DNA of 64,000 nt from Granulibacter bethesdensis CGDNIH1 (lineage in GTDB: Bacteria; Pseudomonadota; Alphaproteobacteria; Acetobacterales; Acetobacteraceae). Each line of letters begins with the position of its first letter. The first letter of the stretch is position 1. Below the pieces are notes generated by a model. That model saw only the letters and a program-made list of their open reading frames with translations. It searched no databases and was not told the DNA's origin. Both the position numbers and the translations under genes were made by a program. Location: contig NC_008343.2 in the NCBI RefSeq assembly GCF_000014285.2, positions 558,001-622,000 of the forward strand, in the 5' to 3' direction. Below are positions 51,535 through 59,491 of the stretch, piece by piece.

Positions 51535-52518
51535 TCAGCGCCGCTGGAGAATATAATTGCCGGTATAGGTGATGGTGATGGAATCCTCCTTGGTGCCGGG
51601 GGGGAAAGGCGGCACGCGGGAGCCGCGCCAGACGGAGGTCCAGGCCATATCCAGCGCTTGCGATCCCGAGCTTTCCAGCATCTGCACGTCCGTCACCACG
51701 CCGAAGCGGTTGATTGTCAGCTGAAGCGTCACAGGCCCGTCCTCCCCGCGCATAGCCGCGTCACGCGGGTAGTAGCCGTGTTCCTGCACCCAGCGGCGGA
51801 GCGCGGCTTTCCAGTCATTTCCAAGGGCCAGATTATTCGGCATCGAGGCGAACGGATTATTATGCCGCAAACCGCGTGCGGCTCCCCCCAGTGAATAGTT
51901 CAAGGGAGAGGAAAGCGAACTGCCGGGTGCTTCCCGGACCTTGCCCGGCGGACGCGATGATGTTCGGGGCGTCGCTTTGGGCGCGCGCACCGGGGGTTGC
52001 GGCATGGTCCGGGGCTGTGGCGGGGAGGGGGGCGCCGGAGGGGACTCGGTCGTTGGCGGCGGTGGGGCGAGCGGCACGGCATCGGGCGCCGGCTCTGGCG
52101 GCAAGGGGATATCAGGCACGGGTGCAGGCGGCTGTTGCGCCGGTGTTGTTGATGGCGCCTGAGACTGCGGAGCGGGCGGCACGGGAGCGACCTGCGGCGG
52201 AGCCTCCTGCGGTTGAGGAGGTGCAGGCGGGTTGGGCGGGGCTGATGATGGAGAGGGTTGGGAGGTATCAGGCTTGTCCTCCGGCGTGGGGGGAGGCGTT
52301 CCCGGCTTGTCGGACAAGGCAGCCGAATCGGTCTTGCTGTCAGGGCTGGTATTGGACGGGGCTTTCTCTCCTCCGGCCTCGAACACCATGGCGACATCGC
52401 TGGGGGCTGACAGATCCTGTGGGGGCCGCCCGACATGCAGGAACAGCAGCGCCGCCAGAAGCAGGGCGTGAACGGCAATCGACAGGACGAGCGTAACCGA
52501 CAGGCGGTCTCGCCCCAT
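51535..52518 (-). CDS. TonB family energy-transducing protein
   Basis: 327 residues from MGRDRLSVTLVLSIAVHALLL, with AAGGGG five bases upstream of this ATG (the frame is open 28 codons further). A single N-terminal membrane helix spans about residues 8-28 with the SxxxH-type pattern of TonB. Residues about 60-200 are a Pro-rich periplasmic spacer. The C-terminal domain carries GYYPRDAAMRGEDGPVTLQ, NRFGVVTDVQMLESSGSQALD and the closing GNYIL. It would work with ExbB/ExbD to energise outer-membrane receptors; neither exbBD nor a receptor is in the window. Confidence 0.88.
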   Translation of the reverse strand: MGRDRLSVTLVLSIAVHALLLAALLFLHVGRPPQDLSAPSDVAMVFEAGGEKAPSNTSPDSKTDSAALSDKPGTPPPTPEDKPDTSQPSPSSAPPNPPAPPQPQEAPPQVAPVPPAPQSQAPSTTPAQQPPAPVPDIPLPPEPAPDAVPLAPPPPTTESPPAPPSPPQPRTMPQPPVRAPKATPRTSSRPPGKVREAPGSSLSSPLNYSLGGAARGLRHNNPFASMPNNLALGNDWKAALRRWVQEHGYYPRDAAMRGEDGPVTLQLTINRFGVVTDVQMLESSGSQALDMAWTSVWRGSRVPPFPPGTKEDSITITYTGNYILQRR

Positions 52519-52726
52519 CCGTTCCCCTTCTCCCCAGGGACCACATGCGGTGAGCTGCCGTTCTGTCATGTCGGGCGACGGTGTTGTCCGGTCAGACGCC
52601 ACGCAAGATCCTTATCGTTCCTGCGATTATGGGCGAATTCAGGCGGCAGGAAAACCTGCCATGCCGCCGGATTGGCAGGGAAATCGGCTTTCTCCCTCGG
52701 GTGAGAGGGAGAAAGCCTCCATCCTG

Positions 52727-54820
52727 TCAGCTACGGCTGGTTTTCTTGCGGCTGCTGCTGCCACCCGGTCCCGCGGTCCGACCACGGGGAGCGGTGTGAC
52801 GACCGGAGGGTGCGGTGGAAGAGGACTTGCCGTAGGACGGCTTGTCTTTCGACGCGCCACGCCGGGGGGCGTCACCTGCATAGGCGGATGAGCCGCTGCG
52901 GGCGGTCCGGGGTTTACCGCCGGCTTTCGAATCGTAGGACTTCGCCTCATAGGGCTTGTCATATGCTTTACGTTCGCCGGAGCGGGGAGCAGTTTTGGAA
53001 GTGCGGCGTGGACGGCCGGTCTCGTCACCCCCGTGATCGGCTTCGCGCATGGCACGGTCGAAGCCGCCTTTGCCGCGTTCCGCGGTTGAGGGGCGCGGTG
53101 TGTAGCCACCTGAAACGCCTGCGGGGGGAGCCGAAGCGGCGGAAATGGCCACTTCATCGGCCTCACGGCCCTCAATGGCGCTGCTGAACGTGTCGGCACG
53201 GGCAGAGTCTATCTCGAAGAAGGTCTCCGTCTCCATGATGCGAATCGCACCGATATCCGGCTTGCGGATGTGACCGGCGCGGCACAGCAGCGGTACGATC
53301 CATTTCGGATCGGCATTGTCGTTGCGACCGACGCTCAGCTTGAACCAGCGTGTGGAACGTGCTTCGCCGTCATTGTCCCGGCGCGGCGCGCGGGCCGGGC
53401 GGTCCTGATCGCTGCGGTCTCTGTCACGGACCCGCTCACGCTGCGGACGGTCTCCACGCTCGCTGTTGCTGGGGCGCTCATGCACGACCTGAACGTCTTC
53501 CGGTTCCGGCAGGCGTCCGCGATGCAGGCGCAGCACGGCGACCGCCAGAGCCTCCGCATCGCGGCCTTCCATCAGGATACGCGCCGCTTCACGCTCATCG
53601 TCAGAGATGGGGGCACTCAGGGCCGGGCTTTCCAGCATGCGCTCCCGGTCACGGATGGAGATTTCCTCGACCGTTGGAACCGGGGTCCATTCAGCGCGAA
53701 TGCCAGCCGTGTGCAGAAGCTGATCGGCCTTGCGCTGACGGTTGACGGGGGCGATCAGCACGCTGACCCCCTTGCGTCCGGCGCGGCCGGTGCGACCGCT
53801 GCGATGCAGCAGGGTGGCGGAATTGGTCGGCAGATCGGCATGGATCACCAGATCCAGCGCGGGCAGATCGAGGCCGCGGGCCGCCACATCCGTGGCGACA
53901 CAGACGCGGGCCTGTCCCTCGCGCAGCAGATGCAGGGCGCGGCTGCGTTCGGTCTGGCTCAACTCGCCGGACAGCGCGACAGAGGAGAAGCCGCGCTCCA
54001 TCAGACTGGCCTGAAAATGGCGGACTTCCTCACGCGTGCCGCAGAACACCATGGCGATGGGAGCGTCGTAGAAACGCAGCACGTTCACCACCGAATGACG
54101 CGCCTCATGCGGCAGCACCCGCACGACGCGATAGTCGATATCGGCATGCGGCTTGTTGCGGGAAACGGTGTCGATGCGCAGCGCATTGGTCTGGTAACGC
54201 TTGGCCAGCGCGGCGATTTCACGGGCGATGGTGGCGGAGAACAGCAGGGTACGGCGTTCTGCGGGGGTGGCGTCGAGGATTTCCTCCAGCTCATCCCGGA
54301 AGCCGAGATCGAGCATTTCGTCGGCTTCGTCCAGCACCACGGCGCGGAGGCGGGAAAGATTCAGGCGCCCGCGTCCCAGATGGTCGCAAAGACGGCCCGG
54401 CGTGCCGACGACGATATGGCAGCCGCGCTCCAGCGCCTGCGCTTCCCGTCTGGCATCCATGCCACCGATACAGGAGACGACACGGGCGCCGGCGGGACCA
54501 TACAGCCACAGCAATTCCTGCTGCACCTGCATGGCCAGTTCGCGGGTCGGGGCCACGATCAGCGCCAGCGGTGCACCGGCCTGGCCGAGCCGTTCGTCAG
54601 CGCCCAGCAGCGTGTCGGCCAGAGCCAGACCATAGGCAACGGTCTTGCCGGAACCGGTCTGGGCGGAGACCAGCAGATCGCGCTCGGCGGCATCAGCGGT
54701 CAGAACAGCATCCTGCACAGGGGTCAGGCTCGTATAGCCCTTGGCATCCAGCGCTGCCTTCAGGGTTGGATGCAGCGCGGGAAACAGGGCCGGGGCTGAT
54801 GCCTCGGCATGGGTGTTCAT
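52727..54820 (-). CDS. DEAD-box ATP-dependent RNA helicase with a DbpA-type RNA-binding domain
   Basis: 697 residues from MNTHAEAS; upstream ATGs (to 54922) are possible and no Shine-Dalgarno decides the start. Helicase motifs in order: Q-motif region LTPVQDAVL, I AQTGSGKT, Ia PTRELAMQ, GG, Ib TPGRLCD, II VLDEADEMLD, III SAT, then the C-terminal RecA domain with VATDVAARGLDLP and HRSGRTGRAGRKG. After it comes a DbpA-like RNA-binding fold (FKLSVGRNDNADPKWIVPLL, then IGAIRIMETETFFEI). A basic, Gly/Ser/Lys/Arg-rich tail of about 130 residues follows. It probably acts in ribosome assembly or RNA decay. Confidence 0.92.
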   Translation of the reverse strand: MNTHAEASAPALFPALHPTLKAALDAKGYTSLTPVQDAVLTADAAERDLLVSAQTGSGKTVAYGLALADTLLGADERLGQAGAPLALIVAPTRELAMQVQQELLWLYGPAGARVVSCIGGMDARREAQALERGCHIVVGTPGRLCDHLGRGRLNLSRLRAVVLDEADEMLDLGFRDELEEILDATPAERRTLLFSATIAREIAALAKRYQTNALRIDTVSRNKPHADIDYRVVRVLPHEARHSVVNVLRFYDAPIAMVFCGTREEVRHFQASLMERGFSSVALSGELSQTERSRALHLLREGQARVCVATDVAARGLDLPALDLVIHADLPTNSATLLHRSGRTGRAGRKGVSVLIAPVNRQRKADQLLHTAGIRAEWTPVPTVEEISIRDRERMLESPALSAPISDDEREAARILMEGRDAEALAVAVLRLHRGRLPEPEDVQVVHERPSNSERGDRPQRERVRDRDRSDQDRPARAPRRDNDGEARSTRWFKLSVGRNDNADPKWIVPLLCRAGHIRKPDIGAIRIMETETFFEIDSARADTFSSAIEGREADEVAISAASAPPAGVSGGYTPRPSTAERGKGGFDRAMREADHGGDETGRPRRTSKTAPRSGERKAYDKPYEAKSYDSKAGGKPRTARSGSSAYAGDAPRRGASKDKPSYGKSSSTAPSGRHTAPRGRTAGPGGSSSRKKTSRS

Positions 54821-55034
54821 GTCGGCATCCGCGTGCGTCGCGGCGGTATCGGAAAACATCAATGCATAAAATCCGGTCGGGGAGATGATGGAGGGCATTT
54901 CTTCAACGGGCCGCACGCCCATCCGTCATCAGCGGCCGAGAGCCGATCCTATAGCAACATTCTTCACGCTGATCCCAGTATAAAGCGCGCTGCCCAGCCC
55001 CGCGTGAATGGCGGTTATGGCCGGGTGTTGCGGA

Positions 55035-55490
55035 TTAGTCCTGACCCGGTTCCAGCCGTCTGGTCCAGGCGGCGAACGCTGCCAAAGTCTCGTCACTGGC
55101 ATGGTGTTCCATACCTTCCGCATCCTGTAGCGCAACTTCGGGTGAGATGCCGAGTATCCGCAGGAAGCGGAACACAATCTGATGCCGGTGGCGTGCACGT
55201 TGTGCCAGCGCTTCTCCCGCCGGGGTCAGCAGAATGGAGCGGTACGGTATGCTATTGACCAGACCATCCCGCGCCAGACGGGCAATGGTGCGGTTCACGG
55301 TGACATGGGTCACCCCCAGTGCGCGGGCAATATCGATGGCGCGGGCCTGTCCATGGTGGGCGATCAGGTCGGCGATCAGCTCCACATAATCTTCGGCAAT
55401 CTCGGTCTGCCGCGCTTCACGCGCACGTGTGAAGCGATTCTCGGGCGCCTCCAAGTCAGCAGAAACGGGTGGGGCAGGCTCAACACTCAT
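55035..55490 (-). CDS. mntR: MntR-like manganese-responsive transcriptional regulator (DtxR family)
   Basis: 151 residues from MSVEPAPP; a longer frame reaches 55547. The winged helix-turn-helix is in QTEIAEDYVELIADLIAHHG followed by ARAIDIARALGVTHVTVNRTI. Then come LARDGLVNSIPYRSILLTPAGEALA and the metal-site region RHRHQIVFRFLRILGISPEVALQDAEGMEHHAS, whose His/Glu ligands fit MntR. The SH3-like third domain of DtxR is absent, as in MntR. Family members repress mntH or mntABC when manganese is sufficient; no transporter is adjacent here. It is divergent from the GT4 gene. Confidence 0.9.
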   Translation of the reverse strand: MSVEPAPPVSADLEAPENRFTRAREARQTEIAEDYVELIADLIAHHGQARAIDIARALGVTHVTVNRTIARLARDGLVNSIPYRSILLTPAGEALAQRARHRHQIVFRFLRILGISPEVALQDAEGMEHHASDETLAAFAAWTRRLEPGQD

Positions 55491-55693
55491 GGGCCGGAGT
55501 GTCTCCGAACCCGTCTTGTGCCGCAAGGGTAAGGTTAAAGATAGCAATAGACATCAAAGGGTCGCTATCATTGCCCTTATCTTGCCACAAAGATGAGATG
55601 ATAGCGGTAGCCAGACCCGATGCAGCCAGCATCGCCGCAAGCTATATTTCATTCCGCCAGCGTGCCAGACAGAGCCAGGGATCATAATCGTCC

Positions 55694-56746
55694 ATGAAGA
55701 TCGCGCAGATTTCACCTTTGTATGAGCGCGTTCCCCCCAGGCTGTACGGGGGTACGGAAAGAATCGTTTCCTTCCTGACGGAGGAGCTGGTGGCGCAGGG
55801 CCACGAAGTCACGCTGTTTGCCAGCGGTGATTCGATTACCAAGGCCCGCCTTGTTTCCCCCTGCGATGTTGCATTGCGGCTGAACCCGGAGGTCAAGCTT
55901 GATCTGCCCTGGCATACGATGCAGCTGGAGCAGGTGCGGCAGATGGCGCACGAGTTCGACGTGCTGCATTTTCATACCGATCTGATCCATTTCCCGGTGG
56001 TGCGTCCCTTTTCCAGCCGGACACTGACGACATTGCATGGACGGCTGGATCTGAAGGATCTGCCCGGCTTCTATCGCATGTTCAGTGAAATCCCGGTCGT
56101 CTCCATCTCCGATAATCAGCGGGCGCCGATGCCACCGGTCAATTGGGCGGGAACAGTCCTGCATGGCCTGCCCGCCGATCTCCTGCCTTTCTCGGCTAAT
56201 CCAAAAGGCGGATATTTCGCCTTCCTGGGCCGTATCTCCCCGGAAAAAGGCCCGGATCGGGCCATCGAGATCGCCACCCGCGCCGGAGTGCGACTGAAGA
56301 TTGCGGCCAAGGTCGACAAGGCCGATCAGCATTACTGGGATACGGTCATCAAGCCGATGGTCGATGCCAATCCGCTGGCTGAATATATCGGTGAGATCAA
56401 TGAGCAGCAGAAGGCCGAGTTCCTCGGCAATGCCACCGCTCTGCTGTTCCCGATCGACTGGCCGGAACCGTTCGGTCTGGTGATGATCGAGGCCATGGCC
56501 TGTGGAACACCGGTGATCGCCTGGCGCAATGGCTCTGTGCCGGAAGTCATGCAGCACGGAAAAAGCGGTATGATCATCAGCAGCATGGATGAAGCCGTTG
56601 CCGCGGTGCGCCATGTGGAAAGCATGGATCGCGCTGGTGTGCGCGCCTGCTTCGATGATCGTTTTACCGCTGCCCGTATGGCGCGTGATTATGTACACTT
56701 GTACGAGCTGGCGGCGCAGGGGGCACCCCTCGCGCGGGTTGCCTAA
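55694..56746 (+). CDS. Glycosyltransferase family 4 (GT-B fold)
   Basis: 350 residues. The N-terminal Rossmann domain begins KIAQISPLYERVPPRLYGGTERIV, typical of GT4 enzymes with the Gly-rich acceptor loop. HFHTDLIHFPV and TLHGRLD are family blocks. The C-terminal nucleotide-sugar domain has AFLGRISPEKGPDRAIEIA, a lysine-bearing KIAAKVD, and the E-x7-E motif in PEPFGLVMIEAMACGTPVIA. No signal or membrane segment is present, so it is cytosolic. Donor and acceptor sugars cannot be assigned. It converges with a polyphosphate-glucokinase-like gene. Confidence 0.93.
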   Translation: MKIAQISPLYERVPPRLYGGTERIVSFLTEELVAQGHEVTLFASGDSITKARLVSPCDVALRLNPEVKLDLPWHTMQLEQVRQMAHEFDVLHFHTDLIHFPVVRPFSSRTLTTLHGRLDLKDLPGFYRMFSEIPVVSISDNQRAPMPPVNWAGTVLHGLPADLLPFSANPKGGYFAFLGRISPEKGPDRAIEIATRAGVRLKIAAKVDKADQHYWDTVIKPMVDANPLAEYIGEINEQQKAEFLGNATALLFPIDWPEPFGLVMIEAMACGTPVIAWRNGSVPEVMQHGKSGMIISSMDEAVAAVRHVESMDRAGVRACFDDRFTAARMARDYVHLYELAAQGAPLARVA

Positions 56747-56768
56747 ATCTTTCTATCGGGTTGAACCC

Positions 56769-56793
56769 GGCGCAGATCATGATGGTCTGCGCC
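56769..56793. repeat. Inverted repeat between convergent GT4 and glucokinase genes
   Basis: GGCGCAGA (56769-56776) pairs with TCTGCGCC (56786-56793) around a 9-base loop, midway in the 64-base convergent gap. There is no T-run, so termination on either strand would be factor-assisted or weak. Confidence 0.45.
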
Positions 56794-56810
56794 GTAGGTC
56801 CGATGACGGA

Positions 56811-57596
56811 TCAAACGCCGGAATGCTCGTTTCGCCACAGGGCAATGCCGCCGGTAATGCCTGCATCGTTTGAAACGATATGAACATTGCCCGGCAGATC
56901 TAAAGTGACTTCTTTTGCGTTGCCGCCGCCGATATAGAGTGTGTCGTAGCAGACCAGCTCGTACAGAATATCGATCACTTTTTGCACATGCCGGTTCCAG
57001 CGCTTCTTGCCGGATTTTTCCAGTGCGACGTGCCCAACGTAATCATTGTAGGTTTTCTTCCGGTGAACCGGATGGTGAGCCAGTTCGAGATGCGGAGTAA
57101 GCCTGCCATTGATAAACAGGGCGGTTCCGGCGCCGGTGCCGAGGGTCAGCACCATTTCAAGCCCGTGTCCCTGAATGACGCCCAGCCCCTGAATATCGGC
57201 ATCATTGGCCAGCCTTGCTGGAGCATGCAGCGCTGATCCCAGTTTTTCGGCAAGCGGGAAATGCTTCCATGTCCCGGTGTCGAAATGGGGGGCGGTTAGA
57301 ACCTTGCCGTCACGTACCATGCCGGGAAATCCGATGGAAATACGCTGGTAAGCGGGCAAAGGCTGCACCAGTTTTTCCAGTGTTTCCAGCATGATGTCGG
57401 GTGGGCAGGGATAGGGCGTCTTGACCCAGACACGCGGCACGACCATCTGGCCGTCGCTGTCCAGTACTGACGCTTTCAGCCCTGTCCCGCCAATATCGAT
57501 GGCCAGCGTGTAAGGAGCTTTTCCCCCAGCTTTTTTCCCCTGTGCCATGCCCTGAAGGGGATTGGCATGGGCTTTATCGTGACTGTCGTCTGGCAT
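56811..57596 (-). CDS. ppgK: Polyphosphate glucokinase-like ROK family kinase
   Basis: 261 residues from MPDDSHDK; AGGA lies eight bases upstream of this ATG (the frame is open 11 codons further). The phosphate-binding motif is LAIDIGGTGLKASVL (31-45). RISIGFPGMVRDGKV, the catalytic NDADIQGLG and TLGTGAGTALFINGRL agree with polyphosphate/ATP glucokinases of the ROK superfamily. The basic segment KKRWNRHVQKVIDIL near residue 200 is also typical of polyphosphate-using members. It would phosphorylate glucose to glucose-6-phosphate. Donor use (polyphosphate or ATP) needs assay. It may be co-transcribed with the ssuCB-type genes upstream (63-base gap). Confidence 0.85.
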   Translation of the reverse strand: MPDDSHDKAHANPLQGMAQGKKAGGKAPYTLAIDIGGTGLKASVLDSDGQMVVPRVWVKTPYPCPPDIMLETLEKLVQPLPAYQRISIGFPGMVRDGKVLTAPHFDTGTWKHFPLAEKLGSALHAPARLANDADIQGLGVIQGHGLEMVLTLGTGAGTALFINGRLTPHLELAHHPVHRKKTYNDYVGHVALEKSGKKRWNRHVQKVIDILYELVCYDTLYIGGGNAKEVTLDLPGNVHIVSNDAGITGGIALWRNEHSGV

Positions 57597-57659
57597 GATT
57601 GTCCTGCCGCTTTCTATTGTAGCGGACAATCATGAAAGCACTCAGAGCATGATGGCAAC

Positions 57660-58376
57660 TCACGCTGCCGCCAGAGCTTCCCTGACGCCCAGCAATCCCA
57701 GCAATTCCAGGCGCAGGCTTGCAAATGCCGCATCGCCGGGGCGGCGGGGGCGGGGAATTGAGATCGTTCGTTCGGCGGCAATCCGCCCGTGCTCCAGTAC
57801 CACGACACGGTCCGCGAGCAACAGCGCTTCGTCGACATCATGTGTCACCAGCAGTACCGCCGTACGGTGAACCTCCCACAACCGTGCCACCAGGCTCTGC
57901 ATCCGCAATCTGGTCAGGGCATCAAGCGCCGCGAAAGGTTCATCAAGCAGCAGGAGCTCCGGCGAGCGGACCAGTGCACGCGCCAGCCCAGCCCGTTGCG
58001 CTTCTCCGCCCGACAGGGTCAAGGGCCAGGCGTCAGCCCGGTGCGCCAGTTCAACTTCGCGCAGGGCCTCCACGGCATGGTCGCGGGTGGGGCGATCCTT
58101 TACGCCCAGCACGACATTGCGCCACACATTCTTCCAGGGCAGCAGCCGGGGTTCCTGAAACACCACAGCCCTGCGTTCCGGCAGGCGCAGATGGCCCTGT
58201 GATGGTGTATCCAGTCCGGCAAGAAGGCGTAGCAAAGTCGTTTTGCCAGAGCCGCTGCGGCCCAGCAGAGCCACGAATTCTCCCGGTGCGATATCAAGAC
58301 TCAACCCGGATAAGATGGTTGTGCTGCCGAATTGCTGGTGGACCTGGTGCAGGGAAACGACGGGTGTTTGTGTCAT
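57660..58376 (-). CDS. ssuB: ABC transporter ATPase, SsuB type
   Basis: A 238-residue nucleotide-binding subunit of a sulfonate/nitrate/taurine-type importer. Walker A GRSGSGKTT (39-47), Q-loop VFQEPRLLPWKNV, signature LSGGEAQRAGLARAL, Walker B LLLLDEPFAALD and switch histidine VTHDVDEAL are all intact. The QEPRLLPW form of the Q-loop is characteristic of the SsuB/TauB/NrtD group. It starts 3 bases after the permease stop, so the two are translationally linked. No SsuA-type binding protein or SsuD monooxygenase is adjacent; sulfonate as substrate is a family inference. Confidence 0.88.
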   Translation of the reverse strand: MTQTPVVSLHQVHQQFGSTTILSGLSLDIAPGEFVALLGRSGSGKTTLLRLLAGLDTPSQGHLRLPERRAVVFQEPRLLPWKNVWRNVVLGVKDRPTRDHAVEALREVELAHRADAWPLTLSGGEAQRAGLARALVRSPELLLLDEPFAALDALTRLRMQSLVARLWEVHRTAVLLVTHDVDEALLLADRVVVLEHGRIAAERTISIPRPRRPGDAAFASLRLELLGLLGVREALAAA

Positions 58377-58379
58377 GGC

Positions 58380-59222
58380 TTATGCTCCAAGCCCTACTGG
58401 ACGCCAGCGCAGGGCGCGGGCCTCAATCCATCGTACAGCCTGATCGGCAATCAGCCCCAGCAGCGCATAAACCAGCAGCCCCACGATAATGATGTCGGTA
58501 CGCAGGAATTCCCGGGCATCAATCATCATGAAGCCGATCCCGCTGTCGGCATTGACCTGCTCGGCCACCACCAGACTCAGCCAGCCAATGCCCACGGCAT
58601 AGCGTAGACCGGTCAGAAAATGCGGAAGCGCCCCCGGCAGGACGATAGCAGTGATGGTTTCACGGCGGCTCAGCCCCAGCGTGCGTCCAGCTTCCAGTAA
58701 CTTGCGATCCACACTCCGGATGCCGGCGAACAGATTCAGATAGACCGGAAACACCGCCCCCAGCGCGACCAGAAGCACCTTGGGCGTTTCCCCGATTCCA
58801 AACCAGAGGATGAACAGCGGCACCAGCGCCAGATGTGGCAGCACCCGCACCATCTGCATCGGGGTATCGACAATTTCTTCCCCCAGCCGGGACAGGCCAG
58901 CCACTAGGGCCAGCACTGTGCCGGCACCGATCCCGATCACCAGACCTGCACTGACGCGCAGCAGGGAAACCGACATATGGCCGATTAGCTCGCCATCAAG
59001 CAGCAGATCCCGGAAAGTTGCCAGAATGGTGAATGGCGCCGCGATGGTCCGGGTGGAGATCAATCCGAAACTTGAACCCGCCTGCCAAACCGCCAGAAGC
59101 AGAAGAAGAGAAACATATCGCCGTCCCCCCTGAAGGCGTCGGCTCAATGTGTCCCTCACGCTGGACCAGGACGGAAATGAGGACATTGCTCTGGCTGGTC
59201 TTGTGAAAACGGACTCAGACAT
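58380..59222 (-). CDS. ssuC: ABC transporter permease, SsuC type
   Basis: A 280-residue inner-membrane permease of the binding-protein-dependent type (BPD_transp_1), with about six membrane helices from residue 38. The EAA coupling loop is in EAGRTLGLSRRETITAIVLPGALPH, and GIGWLSLVVAEQVNADSGIGFMM is characteristic of SsuC/TauC/NrtB. GGGAG lies seven bases before the ATG. It is the first gene of the ssuC-ssuB pair; promoter and dyad elements lie at 59275-59314. The substrate is probably an alkanesulfonate or similar oxyanion, but the binding protein must be elsewhere. Confidence 0.88.
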   Translation of the reverse strand: MSESVFTRPARAMSSFPSWSSVRDTLSRRLQGGRRYVSLLLLLAVWQAGSSFGLISTRTIAAPFTILATFRDLLLDGELIGHMSVSLLRVSAGLVIGIGAGTVLALVAGLSRLGEEIVDTPMQMVRVLPHLALVPLFILWFGIGETPKVLLVALGAVFPVYLNLFAGIRSVDRKLLEAGRTLGLSRRETITAIVLPGALPHFLTGLRYAVGIGWLSLVVAEQVNADSGIGFMMIDAREFLRTDIIIVGLLVYALLGLIADQAVRWIEARALRWRPVGLGA

Positions 59223-59274
59223 GAAGTCTCCCGCCTATTGTCCGGCTGATTGTTTTCTGAATGTACAAACAGAT

Positions 59275-59314
59275 GTGATTTCTGATCAAATATCACATAT
59301 CATGCGTGTGTCAA
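59275..59314 (-). promoter_or_regulatory. Promoter and overlapping dyad upstream of ssuC
   Basis: Read on the minus strand, TTGACA (59309-59314) is a consensus -35 box and TATTTG (59287-59292) a weak -10 box, 16 bases apart. The inverted repeat GTGAT-N12-ATCAC (59275-59296) covers the -10 element, where a repressor or activator would act. The transcript start would be about 50-60 bases before the ssuC ATG. Confidence 0.55.
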
Positions 59315-59491
59315 CATTAATAACTATTTAAGATAGTATTTTATGTATGATTTGATGAATAGGGTATCCGTGAGTTCCATTGCTCACTGGGAGCAGGAGG
59401 CACTGGTATCTCCGGTTTTTTTCGTTAGAACGCGCCTCTTGCCCGATGCGTTCGGGTCATTGCCGCGGTGGTGCGGGCGGAGAGAACAAGC

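Noticed and set aside
53270-54799. 509-residue open frame opposite the DEAD-box helicase
   Set aside because: Gln/Ala/Gly-rich antisense translation; the helicase motifs on the minus strand are complete.
55500-55620. Inverted GATAGC/GCTATC repeat upstream of mntR as an MntR box
   Set aside because: The arms are separated by about 20 bases and do not fit a known MntR site; too weak to annotate.
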